From the NCBI GenBank assembly GCA_938003985.1, contig CALKWZ010000017.1:1-55910 (forward strand): DNA of 55,910 bases. Direction: 5' to 3'. The notes under the pieces are model-generated. The model did no database searches and was not told the DNA's origin. It saw only the letters and a list, made by a program, of their open reading frames with translations. Position 1 is the stretch's first letter, and every line of letters begins with the position of its first letter. The translations under genes and the position numbers were made by a program. This document shows, in pieces, positions 7,701 through 15,808 of this stretch. The DNA is from an uncultured Verrucomicrobiota bacterium. GTDB taxonomy: Bacteria > Verrucomicrobiota > Kiritimatiellia > CAIQIC01 > Lenti-01.

Positions 7701-10700
7701 GCCGTCGCCGTCCGAATCCACGCCGCCGCTGGGCACGTAGTTGGTCACGGCGGCGCCGACTTCGTAGAACTCGACCACGCCCGACATCTTGGCGGCGTTG
7801 GCCCACTGGTTTTCCCAGTCGCGCGGCACGGCGTAGTCCTCGGTGCTGGGCACGAAGCCCCAATGCCGCCAGATCTTGTCTTCGGACTTGTAGGCGACGC
7901 CCTCGCCCAGCACGACGAAATAGAGCCCGTCTTCGGCGCTGGCGCTCACGATGGTCTGCAGCGCGGCGCCGTCCCATTCCACGACGGATTCGGTCGCGCG
8001 CAGGTAGAAGCGCTGCCCCGGCAGCAGCGGATCGGCCTGCAGGTCCGCGGCCATCAGGTCGTTGGTCGCTTCCGTGCCGTTGTAGACGTAAATCGTCTGG
8101 TCCGCGGGGCACAGGTACAGGTCGCCTTCCGTCGGACTCTTCGTCAGCATGTCGTCGCGGTTGAGGACGGTGGCCTGGATCGTGGCGCGGACGTCGGTCA
8201 ACCAGTGCCGGCCCTTGCCCCACTTGATCCAGTTGGCGCCGTTGTACCGGTAGAGCAGGCCTTCCGAGTGGTTCCAGCCGAAGTCGCCGGCCACGGCCGC
8301 GGGCCCGGCCACGACGGCCGTGCCGTTGAAGATCGCGCCGACGACGTTGGTCAGCGGGCTCGCCACGCCGGTCTCGTTCACGAGCACCTGCGCCCCGTCG
8401 TACCAGGTCGCGCCGTCTTCGCGGGCGTTGGCCGCGGGCGCCGCCGGCAGGACGGAGTACAGCAGGTTGGTCATCCGCGCGGTGGCCCAGTCGTTGCTGG
8501 TGAGGAACGACCAGCCGCCGTCGTCGAAGCTGAAGAACGCCGCCAGGCCGGTCTCCTGGCCCGTGAGCGTTTCGGACATCGTCGCCGAGATGCTGGAGTC
8601 GTCGCGGACCCCGGCCCACAGGCGCAGATCGTCCACGAAGCCGTGGAACCGTTCGCCGATCCGGATGATGCTGGCCGGACCTTCGCCCGTCACCGGCGCG
8701 GCGATGTTGCTGTCCTGCCGGCTGCCCACGAACAGGCCGTTGACGTAGAGGCTCAAGGTCTTGCCCACGCCGTCGTAGCTGGCCGCCAGATGGGTCACCG
8801 AAGACGGGTTGTAGACGGCCGATACCGGCAGCGGGTTGGTGCCGCGCACGGCGATCGGCACGCCGACGCCCGGCGCCTTCCGATAGACGAAACGGGCTTC
8901 GGGGTACAGATTCGCGCCGGAGCGGACGACGCGCAGCTCGTAGTTGGCGAGCATGGTGCCGTTGCTCATGGATTCCACGCCGCGCCGGAACACCGGCACG
9001 CCCTGCCCGTCCGCGAGGAAGTCCACGCGGGCCGGCAACACGCGGGCCTCCAAGGTCCAGGAGTTCTGGACGAAGCCCGTGCGGCCCCGGAGTTCCAGCC
9101 AGCTGCCCGGCTTGCCGGTGAAGTAGGCCGCGAGGTTCTTCTTGGGCGAGGCGGAGTCGGAGCCGATCGTGCCGCCCGAAAACTCGGCCAGGTCGGTCAT
9201 GCCGTCGTCGTCCGTATCGGCCAGGTCCGGCCGGACGGCATTGCGGGATTCCTGCAGATTGGTCAGGCCGTCGCCGTCGAAGTCCTCTTCCCCGTCGGGG
9301 ATGCCGTTTTCGTCGGTGTCCGTCTTGCGCGGGTTCGTGTGGGCCCAGTACTCATAGAGGTTGGACAGGCCATCGCCGTCCGAGTCGCCGTCGGCATCGG
9401 ACAAGACCTTGCCCGTCGTGCCGACCTTGGCGAACGGCGCGCCGGCCTTGGACACCCACCAGGTCTCGCCGTCTTCGATGAAACCGGTCACCTGGCCGGA
9501 ACGGATTTCCCAGTTGGTGACGGTGTTCAGCGTCGTCGTCGTGTTGGTGCCGTCGCTCGTCTCGTTCGTCGTGACGGAGTAGTCGCCGATCAGGATGGTG
9601 TTGGGGCACAGGGTCGTCACCAGTTCGCCGTTGACGACGCTGGTGATTTCCGGACAGGTCGCCGTGAACCAAGTCGTGCCGCCGTCCGCCGAAGAGCGGA
9701 ACGTGTTGCCGCTGCGGGAAATCAGCACTTCGGGCGCGCCCAAGATGCCCCAGGCCGGATCGTACCGGTTCATGAGATGTTCCGGCGTCAGCCAGGCGAA
9801 GGGGTTCATTTCATGGACCATTTCCCAGCTGTCGGGCAGGCCGTCGCCGTCGGAATCCAGCTCGCCGCGCTGGTTGTCCAGCGCGCCGCTGACCGGCGCG
9901 GCGCGGCCGGCGTCGAAGATGAACCCGCCGCCGAAATTGGTCGTCGGCAGCGCATAGGCGCGGTCCGCGTAGAGATGGTCGTGGAACAGGCGGTTCGGCA
10001 CGCCGTCCAGCGCCGGATAACTGTAGTTCAGCAAGCTGGACATGGCGCGATGGCGGCTGTCCACGGCCACGTCGCCGCCGTCGTCGAAGTTGAAATAGGC
10101 CAGCAGGGAGCCGTTGAGATTCTGCCCGTCGAGGTCGACCGTCTGGCGCCCTTCCAGGAGCACGTCGCGGTATTGCGCGACCTCCGCGCTGGAGCGCTCG
10201 ACGCCCCAAATGCGCAGTTCGTCGATCCAGAGACGATTGGCGAAGTTCGTTCCCACGGCGAACGCCAATTCGCCGCCGTTGCCGAAGATCGTCACCAGAT
10301 AGCCGCCCGTCGTTTCTTCCACCACCTGGCGCGACTGCACCAGCGTGCCGTCCACGTACAGCGACAACGCGTTCTTCTCGTGGTCGAACGTGGCGGCCAA
10401 ATGGACCCACCGGTTGCGCGGCAGCGTGCGCGTCGCGCTGGCCTGGTACCACTTGCCTCCCAGCGTGTGCAGGCCGGCGTAGGGCACCGTTTCCACGACC
10501 GTGCCGTTGGCGTTGGTGATCGACGTCACGCCGAGGTCGTAGGCCCGGCGTTCCTTGGTCCCGACCAGCATGTAGCCCTTGGCGAAGGAGCCCTGCGCGG
10601 GCGCGTCGCCTTCCAGATACACCCACGATTCCACCGTGAAATCGCGCGAGAAGTAGCGCGGATCGTCCACGAACAGCGTTTTCGAGCCCGTGTCGGTCAG

Positions 10701-13016
10701 GACCTTCGCCGAGCGGGACACGAGCGGATTCAAGGGCAGCACGGGACAGGTCGGCTGCTTGCCGCGCGCCACGTCGCGCTGGATTTCCGCCGCGTCCGGC
10801 AAGCCGTCGGAGTCCGTGTCCCAACCGGGCATCGGCACCATCAGCGGCGCGTTGTCGGTGATGGGCAGGCCGCCGTCGATGGGCCCAGCGGCCCCGGCCA
10901 GCGTGCCCAGGGGGTCGGAGAGGATCACGTCGCCGACGGAGAGCGGATCCATGGGATCGGCCGGCGTATAGAATCCAGGCGCGTTGAGCGCGTACCACAG
11001 GTCGTCGAGGCCCGGCGTGTAGCGCCCGTCGCCGTTCACGTCGGAATAAAACAGGCCGCTGAAAGACGTGGCGAAAGGCTGGAACGCGCCCGTGCCCATC
11101 GTCGCCACGAAATCGGGCCCGTAGTATTGGGCCAGCGTCGCCATGTCGTTCGCCATGTAGGGGAACGTCGGCACGCCCACGGTCGGCACCAGATTCGGCA
11201 TGACCACGCTGGCCGGGACGGGGACCGGCGGCACGTTCGTGTCCAGCGGATCGATCGTCAGCACCCAGTTGGTCACCAAGGTCGCATACGCCGCCGGGTG
11301 GAAGAACCCGGGATAATTGGACATGGAATAGGACGCTTCCAGGCCGGGAGTCATGACTTCATAATACATCGGCGCCTGATGGCCGTGGCGCAACAGGATC
11401 CAGTTGGCCAGCACGTACGTCTCGAACGTGGATTGGTTCGGATAGTTCATCGCGCGGGCCGTCCACGGGATCGTTTCGTCGCCGGTGCCCGTGATGTAGT
11501 CCAAGCGGTAGCCGTCCTGCCCGTAGTATTCCTGGACGTTCACGAGCCCGTCTTTGTCCGGATCCCCCAGCCCGCCGCCGGGATTGACGTCCACCGGCGT
11601 GTCGACGATGCCCAGCAGCGTGCCGCTGTCGTCTTCGTCCTCATCCACGGCCAGATCGAAAGCGGCCATGTCGGTCTTCGGGTTGAGGCCGTGTTCGACT
11701 TCCCAGCCGTCCGGCAGTCCGTCGGCATCCGTGTCCCAGCCGTGGTAGATGATCTTGGGCCGCGGTTCCGTCCAATAGCTGGCCGCCGCCGGCCAACGGA
11801 TCGTGCCGGGCATTCCCAGCCCGACCACCGCGACGTCGTTCGTCGTCCAACCGTCTTTGTATTCGATCGTGAAGTAGCGCGCGACGTCCCCGAACTTGCT
11901 GTACTGCGCCTGCTGCAAATAGCCCGGCGTGCCGTGCAGGCAGCCGCCGCGGCCGGGTTCGCGGAAGCGGAGCTTGGCGCTGGTGACTTCCTTCTGCTTG
12001 AGCGGGGTCGGTCCGGACAGGAACGGCCACGGCGCGATGGGATTGCCCCAGCCGTAGGACAGCAGGGGGTGCATGCACTGCTCGCGGAAGTTCGTGAGGC
12101 CGTCCTTTTCGGGATCGGAATCGTAGTCGAAATCGTCGCCGGTGGGTTCGTTCGACACCGCGTTGAATCCGTTCTTGGCGTAAAACTTCTCGAAGGAGTC
12201 GAGCATCCAATCGTTGTCCGTGTCGCAGTCGAACGGGCTGGTCCACACCTTTTCATCGAGCAGCGCGGTCGGGAAATGGTCGCGCGTCGAGCCCAACGGA
12301 GGGCAGCCGTCGGCGAAATTGATGTCCTTGTTGGCCTTCTTCAGCTCCTGGAGGGCCGTCATGCCGTCGCCGTCGATGTCCGCGCCCGGCCACTGCAGCG
12401 TCGTCACTTCCTTGTCGGTGATGACGGGGTCCATCATCTTCTCGCCGGTCACGACGCCGTTGCGGTTGGTGTAGCTGATATAGACGAAGCCGTCGTCCTT
12501 GGGATCCAGGCCGGCGTAGATTTCGACCGGATCTTTCAGGCCGTCCCCGTCGGTGTCGTCCGTGCGGGGATTCGTTCCCGCGTAGATGACCATGAGGGTG
12601 GATTCGTAGAGATCCGAAATGCCGTCGCAATCGCTGTCGAACAATTCGACGTCGGGGCCGTAGCCGAACCACGCCGGATCGGTTTCGTCTGCCGGCCCGT
12701 GACCGCTCCAATAGGTGAAATAGCCCGTGTACCCGTTGATGCTGGCGCTCCAGCCGTAGAATTCGCGGATGTTGGTCAGCCCGTCGCCGTCTTTGTCGTC
12801 GGTGGGCTGGTAGCCGCTTTCCCAGACCAGATTGGTCTTCTGGGTGACCGCGTCGATTTCGATCTTCACCCAGTCGTTGGCCCCGGCGAACGTCACGTAG
12901 TCGGGATAGAGAACCGCCTGCGCGGCCTGCGGCGCGAACGCGCAAAGCAGGGCCAGCGCCCCGCCCCACAGCAGGGCTTTCGTCGAACGGTGAATCGCGG
13001 TGTGTGCTGTACGCAT
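4737..13016 (-). CDS. Giant exported thrombospondin-3/LamG repeat protein (2759 residues)
   Basis: A secreted or surface protein. The signal peptide (about residues 1-34) has a hydrophobic ALLWGGALALLCAFA core and AxA cleavage site. Calcium-binding TSP3-type repeats (DxDxDGxxD followed by E) occur near residues 130-180 and singly along the protein, then form an array of about eleven at residues 2405-2655 (such as DTDGDGLTDSQE, DSDGDGLFDLWE). Two LamG/concanavalin-like domains are visible at about 765-985 (FTVESWVYLEG, RWVHLAATFD, LSLYVDGTLV, IDELRIWG) and 1300-1510 (WTLEARVLP, LSLYVNGLFVGSR, VDDLRLWAG). The last 100 residues form a separate beta-rich end. No catalytic domain is recognised. 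Ca2+-dependent surface adhesion or glycan binding is an inference. AGAGG lies 4-5 bases before the ATG. The gene follows a small exported coiled-coil gene by 49 bases. Confidence 0.9.
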   Translation of the reverse strand: MRTAHTAIHRSTKALLWGGALALLCAFAPQAAQAVLYPDYVTFAGANDWVKIEIDAVTQKTNLVWESGYQPTDDKDGDGLTNIREFYGWSASINGYTGYFTYWSGHGPADETDPAWFGYGPDVELFDSDCDGISDLYESTLMVIYAGTNPRTDDTDGDGLKDPVEIYAGLDPKDDGFVYISYTNRNGVVTGEKMMDPVITDKEVTTLQWPGADIDGDGMTALQELKKANKDINFADGCPPLGSTRDHFPTALLDEKVWTSPFDCDTDNDWMLDSFEKFYAKNGFNAVSNEPTGDDFDYDSDPEKDGLTNFREQCMHPLLSYGWGNPIAPWPFLSGPTPLKQKEVTSAKLRFREPGRGGCLHGTPGYLQQAQYSKFGDVARYFTIEYKDGWTTNDVAVVGLGMPGTIRWPAAASYWTEPRPKIIYHGWDTDADGLPDGWEVEHGLNPKTDMAAFDLAVDEDEDDSGTLLGIVDTPVDVNPGGGLGDPDKDGLVNVQEYYGQDGYRLDYITGTGDETIPWTARAMNYPNQSTFETYVLANWILLRHGHQAPMYYEVMTPGLEASYSMSNYPGFFHPAAYATLVTNWVLTIDPLDTNVPPVPVPASVVMPNLVPTVGVPTFPYMANDMATLAQYYGPDFVATMGTGAFQPFATSFSGLFYSDVNGDGRYTPGLDDLWYALNAPGFYTPADPMDPLSVGDVILSDPLGTLAGAAGPIDGGLPITDNAPLMVPMPGWDTDSDGLPDAAEIQRDVARGKQPTCPVLPLNPLVSRSAKVLTDTGSKTLFVDDPRYFSRDFTVESWVYLEGDAPAQGSFAKGYMLVGTKERRAYDLGVTSITNANGTVVETVPYAGLHTLGGKWYQASATRTLPRNRWVHLAATFDHEKNALSLYVDGTLVQSRQVVEETTGGYLVTIFGNGGELAFAVGTNFANRLWIDELRIWGVERSSAEVAQYRDVLLEGRQTVDLDGQNLNGSLLAYFNFDDGGDVAVDSRHRAMSSLLNYSYPALDGVPNRLFHDHLYADRAYALPTTNFGGGFIFDAGRAAPVSGALDNQRGELDSDGDGLPDSWEMVHEMNPFAWLTPEHLMNRYDPAWGILGAPEVLISRSGNTFRSSADGGTTWFTATCPEITSVVNGELVTTLCPNTILIGDYSVTTNETSDGTNTTTTLNTVTNWEIRSGQVTGFIEDGETWWVSKAGAPFAKVGTTGKVLSDADGDSDGDGLSNLYEYWAHTNPRKTDTDENGIPDGEEDFDGDGLTNLQESRNAVRPDLADTDDDGMTDLAEFSGGTIGSDSASPKKNLAAYFTGKPGSWLELRGRTGFVQNSWTLEARVLPARVDFLADGQGVPVFRRGVESMSNGTMLANYELRVVRSGANLYPEARFVYRKAPGVGVPIAVRGTNPLPVSAVYNPSSVTHLAASYDGVGKTLSLYVNGLFVGSRQDSNIAAPVTGEGPASIIRIGERFHGFVDDLRLWAGVRDDSSISATMSETLTGQETGLAAFFSFDDGGWSFLTSNDWATARMTNLLYSVLPAAPAANAREDGATWYDGAQVLVNETGVASPLTNVVGAIFNGTAVVAGPAAVAGDFGWNHSEGLLYRYNGANWIKWGKGRHWLTDVRATIQATVLNRDDMLTKSPTEGDLYLCPADQTIYVYNGTEATNDLMAADLQADPLLPGQRFYLRATESVVEWDGAALQTIVSASAEDGLYFVVLGEGVAYKSEDKIWRHWGFVPSTEDYAVPRDWENQWANAAKMSGVVEFYEVGAAVTNYVPSGGVDSDGDGLPDSWEIRYGLNPLDGGFGGTTASSVDLDGDGRLDYVYNVADFVNGAWGDPDNDGLNNRAEWLAGTNPFEFDTDGDGLGDYDSPPVGATYGSLYMDGDNIPDAWESLFPTACSPLRFDAHLDPDGDGWDNYSEYMAYYLTRSANVYSVTTNEDGNVSSNWVSGTGYSIPYCDPDDPRSYPKPQLTFRFKTDCPDVEEGTLRIFAYRNPDMDCPDAKTSYALETSIRDGNSLSLTDWMDGGHLWQGRTYFMAFVDENNDGQWNDKELLGFAEYMPEHMGWGEAVVDIALREKANGAIRFGWEPVETATNVSASSYTILITRTGNLVYELTRSGCSDNRNYIHEFDFRHATGVNAAMSTGALFGPYSWQVKSGTNVLASGLQTADYPTNLAAPSVLSPVGTILYANEKLRLALDRNTAQVQIQIVNAVSGASVCNVTRFAPYVDRTGHAEMDLPVVPGWGTFTNGQYRIQVRAFNPRASAASGWINFAINLQPPAAGGPGMISGRAQYRGWSTSAVVVVEAFTGSGFDQRPVAKVRADRNFNYRLMGLPIGTYVVRAYHDLNNNGVLDAGEAWSLVKGAPATVGSINWVVATISKRGGLSTTAAVNPYASDYSAKAIQVRSAAELSGNNVIVHDADADSDGLPDIWEKTYAAGSLTIMNSLSDSDNDGLPDLQEFRAGSDPTNPDTDGDGLTDSQEVLFYGSSPTTPDTDGDGLGDLEESARGTDLLKADTDNDGLTDSQEVLLGTNPLLKDSDGDGLFDLWEVTYGLNATSPAGADGAAGDPDSDGLSNATEQANGTNPKSADTDGDGIPDGVEIAHGLDPLSAEGDDGAAGDPDGDGVSNADELAAGSDPQVADSDLDGIPDAQEALASLDPNNWDTDGDGFGDGVETALGSDPNNAGSQPASDGTVAEPSVVKAVAGSDLLAVTFSVNLLTGSAVILEFEQNNDLSNGAGWVPSGIQRVITASGTYTNAVPDLDVDGILNVRIQTK

Positions 13017-13065
13017 GGCAACCTCTTTTTCCCTAGGAGTCCAATCTCTGTTCTAAACCGATTCG

Positions 13066-13707
13066 CTATTCCGTCGGCGCAGCCGGCGCCGGAACGGGCA
13101 TTCCATCGTCCTGGGCGGCGAGCCGCCCTTCCAGCGTCGTGCGCAGGCGCAGCTCCGCCAGCATGTCCTGCTGGGCCTGGTCGATGGCGCGCCGCTTCTC
13201 CAAAACCGCCGGATGATTGACCAGCAGCTGTTCCCGCTGGGCTTCCAGCTCGGCGATCTGCCGGGTCAAGCCTTGGATGGCCGGATCGTTTTGCCGGGCG
13301 TCTTCATAGGCCTGCCGCACCTGCCGATGCAGTTCCGGAACGTAGGTGGCGATTTCCTGCGCCGCCTGCATGCAGTCTTCGTGCGCGGCGCGCAACGCGG
13401 CGGGATCGGCGTCCTGCAGGTTCGCCAGCCGCTCTTCGGGCGTGGGCCGCGGCGCGGGCGCCGGCACGGGCGCCGGCTCGGCGGCGGTGGATTCGGCGGC
13501 CGCCGAGGCGGCGCGCAACGCGGCGAGATCGGCGAGACTCCCCGACGCGGGAACGGAGGCCGCCGGCGCGACGACCGGTTCGGCGGTCGCGGGCGCGGCA
13601 TCGGACGGCGCGGCGGCGTCTTGCGCGAACCCCATCGGCGCCAACCCCGCCAACAGGAAAAGGACCGCGACAGACCAACACCCAACCGCACTTGTCTTCA
13701 TCGGCAT
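13066..13707 (-). CDS. Exported Ala/Pro-rich coiled-coil protein
   Basis: A 213-residue exported protein. The ATG at 13707 is preceded by AGGAA at 6 bases; ATG 13701 is an alternative. The signal peptide runs to about GFAQDA. An Ala/Pro-rich low-complexity stretch (residues 30-95) is followed by a Gln/Glu/Leu/Arg-rich helical region (about 100-200, including LTRQIAELEAQREQLLVNH) typical of a coiled coil. There is no family assignment. It lies 49 bases upstream of the giant repeat protein on the same strand, so the two are probably co-transcribed and it could help export or anchor the giant protein. That link rests on position only. Confidence 0.75.
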   Translation of the reverse strand: MPMKTSAVGCWSVAVLFLLAGLAPMGFAQDAAAPSDAAPATAEPVVAPAASVPASGSLADLAALRAASAAAESTAAEPAPVPAPAPRPTPEERLANLQDADPAALRAAHEDCMQAAQEIATYVPELHRQVRQAYEDARQNDPAIQGLTRQIAELEAQREQLLVNHPAVLEKRRAIDQAQQDMLAELRLRTTLEGRLAAQDDGMPVPAPAAPTE

Positions 13708-13915
13708 GCGTTCTTCCTGGAGTCTTAACAAAAGGCACTATGCCCTTTTATCGAGAAGTATCTCCAAAAGCCCCTCTGTGGCAATCAAAAAATGCCGAGG
13801 TTCGAACGTCCGCGCGCCAGGGTCCGGCGTTCGCGGGCCGGGGTCCGAAGTCGGAGGGCGGCAGGAAGATCGCTTGACCCGCGGCACCAGGCCGACGGAA
13901 GCCGGAAAACGGCGG

Positions 13916-14953
13916 CTACAGCGCCGCCAAAAAGGCGTCCATTTGGGCGTCGGTGCCGATGCTGACGCGCAGGTAGGTGCCGGTGCGTCCGCCGGGGAAA
14001 TAGCGCACCAGAATCTTGGCCTGCCGCAGCTGGACGAACAGGTCGGCCGCAGCCGTCCCCGCCGGGGGCGAAACGAACAGGAAATTCGCCGCCGACGGCA
14101 CGATCCGGAAGCCCCGTTTCCGCAGCTCGGCGACCGTCCGTTCCCGGGTGGCCACGATCTTCCGGGCGTTGGCCTCGACCCACGGCAAATCGCCCAGCGC
14201 GGCCAGCGCCAGCGCCTGCGCCAACCGGTCCACGTTGTAGGAATCCTTGAGCTTGTACAGCGCCCCGATCAGTTCGGCGTTTCCGATGGTCCACCCGATG
14301 CGCAACCCGGCCAAGGAGAACGACTTGGACATCGTGCGCGCCACCAGGACGTTGGGCAGTTTTTTCGCCAGTTCCAAGGCGTTGCGCCCGCCGGAAAAAT
14401 CCACGTAGGCTTCGTCCACCAGCACCACGCCCGGGAACCGCCGGCAAAACGACTCGATGGCGTCCAAGGGGTAGAAAACGCCGGTCGGGGCGTTGGGATT
14501 GGCCAGGAAAAAGAGCGAAGCCTCCAGATCGGCCGGGGGCTCCGTCCACCCGAAGTCGTCGGGCAGCGGCACGGTGCGGAAACCGACTTCTTCCGCCGCC
14601 GCCAGCACCGGGTAAAGGGAATAGGAAGGCTCGAAGGCCGCCGCCGCCCCGCCGGGCCGCGTGAACGCACGCGTCACCAGCCGCAGCACTTCGTCGGACC
14701 CGTTGCCCACGAACACGTTTTCCGGACCGACGCCGGCCAGCTCCGCCAAGCGCGCCCGCAGGGCCGCGCAAACCGGATCGGGATAGAGCCGCAGCGACTC
14801 GGACGCGAAGTCCGCCAGCGTCCGCGCCACCGCCGGGCTCGGCGGGTACGGATTTTCGTTGGTGTTGAGCTTGACGAGCCCCGCCACCTGCGGCTGTTCG
14901 CCGGGGGCGTAGGCTTCCAATTCCTGGACGGAGGGACGGACGTATGAACTCAT
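13916..14953 (-). CDS. hisC: Histidinol-phosphate aminotransferase
   Basis: A 345-residue PLP enzyme of fold type I that converts imidazole acetol phosphate and glutamate to histidinol phosphate in histidine synthesis. Family landmarks: KLNTNENPYPPSP near the start, VGNGSDEVL, the NPNAPTG motif, VDEAYVDFSG, and SKSFSLAGLRIGW, where the Lys is the PLP-binding residue (about 209). Length fits HisC. No other his gene is nearby. It follows the SGNH lipoprotein gene by 76 bases on the same strand and may be read through from it. A paralogue acting on another aromatic substrate cannot be excluded. Confidence 0.92.
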   Translation of the reverse strand: MSSYVRPSVQELEAYAPGEQPQVAGLVKLNTNENPYPPSPAVARTLADFASESLRLYPDPVCAALRARLAELAGVGPENVFVGNGSDEVLRLVTRAFTRPGGAAAAFEPSYSLYPVLAAAEEVGFRTVPLPDDFGWTEPPADLEASLFFLANPNAPTGVFYPLDAIESFCRRFPGVVLVDEAYVDFSGGRNALELAKKLPNVLVARTMSKSFSLAGLRIGWTIGNAELIGALYKLKDSYNVDRLAQALALAALGDLPWVEANARKIVATRERTVAELRKRGFRIVPSAANFLFVSPPAGTAAADLFVQLRQAKILVRYFPGGRTGTYLRVSIGTDAQMDAFLAAL

Positions 14954-15029
14954 GAGACGCTCTCGATTGGGCCGGGAGTCTCCCCCGCCCCGCGGATTTG
15001 CGCAAGCCGTTTTTGCGGCGCCCGCCGGA

Positions 15030-15725
15030 TCAATCGAACGCCGCGGCGACGTCCGCCAGCCGCGCGCCGGTCCGCGCAGCCATGGCGCGGATGGCCTGGC
15101 TGCACGCCCGGCCGTCGTCCGCCCACTCCTTGCGGGATCCGGACAACGGCGTCAAGGTGCCGACGACGGGAATCGTGTTGTTGGCCTTGGCCGCGTTGAC
15201 GATCGACTCGATGTTGGCCACGATGGTCTCGACGGGGGCGTCGGCCCCGCTGACGTCGTTGATCCCGGTCAGGATGCACAGGTAGGCCGGCCGGTGCTCG
15301 TCCAACACGCCGGGGGCGCGGTTGGCCGTGCCGCCGCTGCCCTCGCCGCCCCGGCCCGCGTTGACGACGATCATGCCGGTGGCGTCGGCCAGATACGGCG
15401 GATAGCCGCGGGCCGTGATGCTGTCGCCGATGCACACGACCACGTTCGTTTGGTTGCCCCCGGCATCGTCCACGGGAGAGATCTGCCGCGCGAACACCTT
15501 GGCGATGGTCCGGCTGGCGGAACCGGAGGGATGCAAGCCGTCGGGAAAATTGGGATCCTCGGGCGCAGCCGCATCCGCGTCCGTCGTTTCGCCGGCCGCC
15601 GGATCGCCTGCGATGGACAGATCCTCGTCGTCGCCGTCCCCTTCGCAACCGGAAAGCAAGACCATGGCCAACGTCGGGACAACCAGCGCGAAAACCGCTC
15701 GGCGCAATATGATTCGGACATCCAT
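15030..15725 (-). CDS. SGNH/GDSL-hydrolase lipoprotein with permuted block order
   Basis: A 231-residue lipoprotein (lipobox LLSGC, Cys27) likely acting as an esterase or deacetylase at the envelope. The ATG at 15725 follows AAGGAGGTGGCC, a strong ribosome site. Block I is CIGDSITARG (Ser102), block II NAGRGG (Gly124) and block III TGINDV (Asn156). The chain stops at ADVAAAFD, where a normal SGNH protein would go on to block V with the catalytic Asp and His. A block V-like segment, PDGLHPSGSASRTIAKVF (Asp62, His65), instead lies before block I, followed by a linker of about 12 residues. This is the order expected of a circular permutation. The gene follows the CotH gene by 83 bases, so an envelope glycan substrate is plausible. 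Confidence 0.85.
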   Translation of the reverse strand: MDVRIILRRAVFALVVPTLAMVLLSGCEGDGDDEDLSIAGDPAAGETTDADAAAPEDPNFPDGLHPSGSASRTIAKVFARQISPVDDAGGNQTNVVVCIGDSITARGYPPYLADATGMIVVNAGRGGEGSGGTANRAPGVLDEHRPAYLCILTGINDVSGADAPVETIVANIESIVNAAKANNTIPVVGTLTPLSGSRKEWADDGRACSQAIRAMAARTGARLADVAAAFD

Positions 15726-15808
15726 GGCCACCTCCTTGCCGCGCCGCATCCGGCACGGATGCACCGCGGCGAAACCTCGCAACCCAATACCCCGGCAATG
15801 CCGGGCCG

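Noticed and set aside
5253..13220. A 2655-codon open frame on the plus strand, antisense to the giant repeat gene
   Set aside because: It has no ribosome site, signal or recognisable domain, and its composition is what the complement of a GC-rich gene with a C/G third-position bias gives. The minus-strand frame has a signal peptide, TSP3 and LamG domains.
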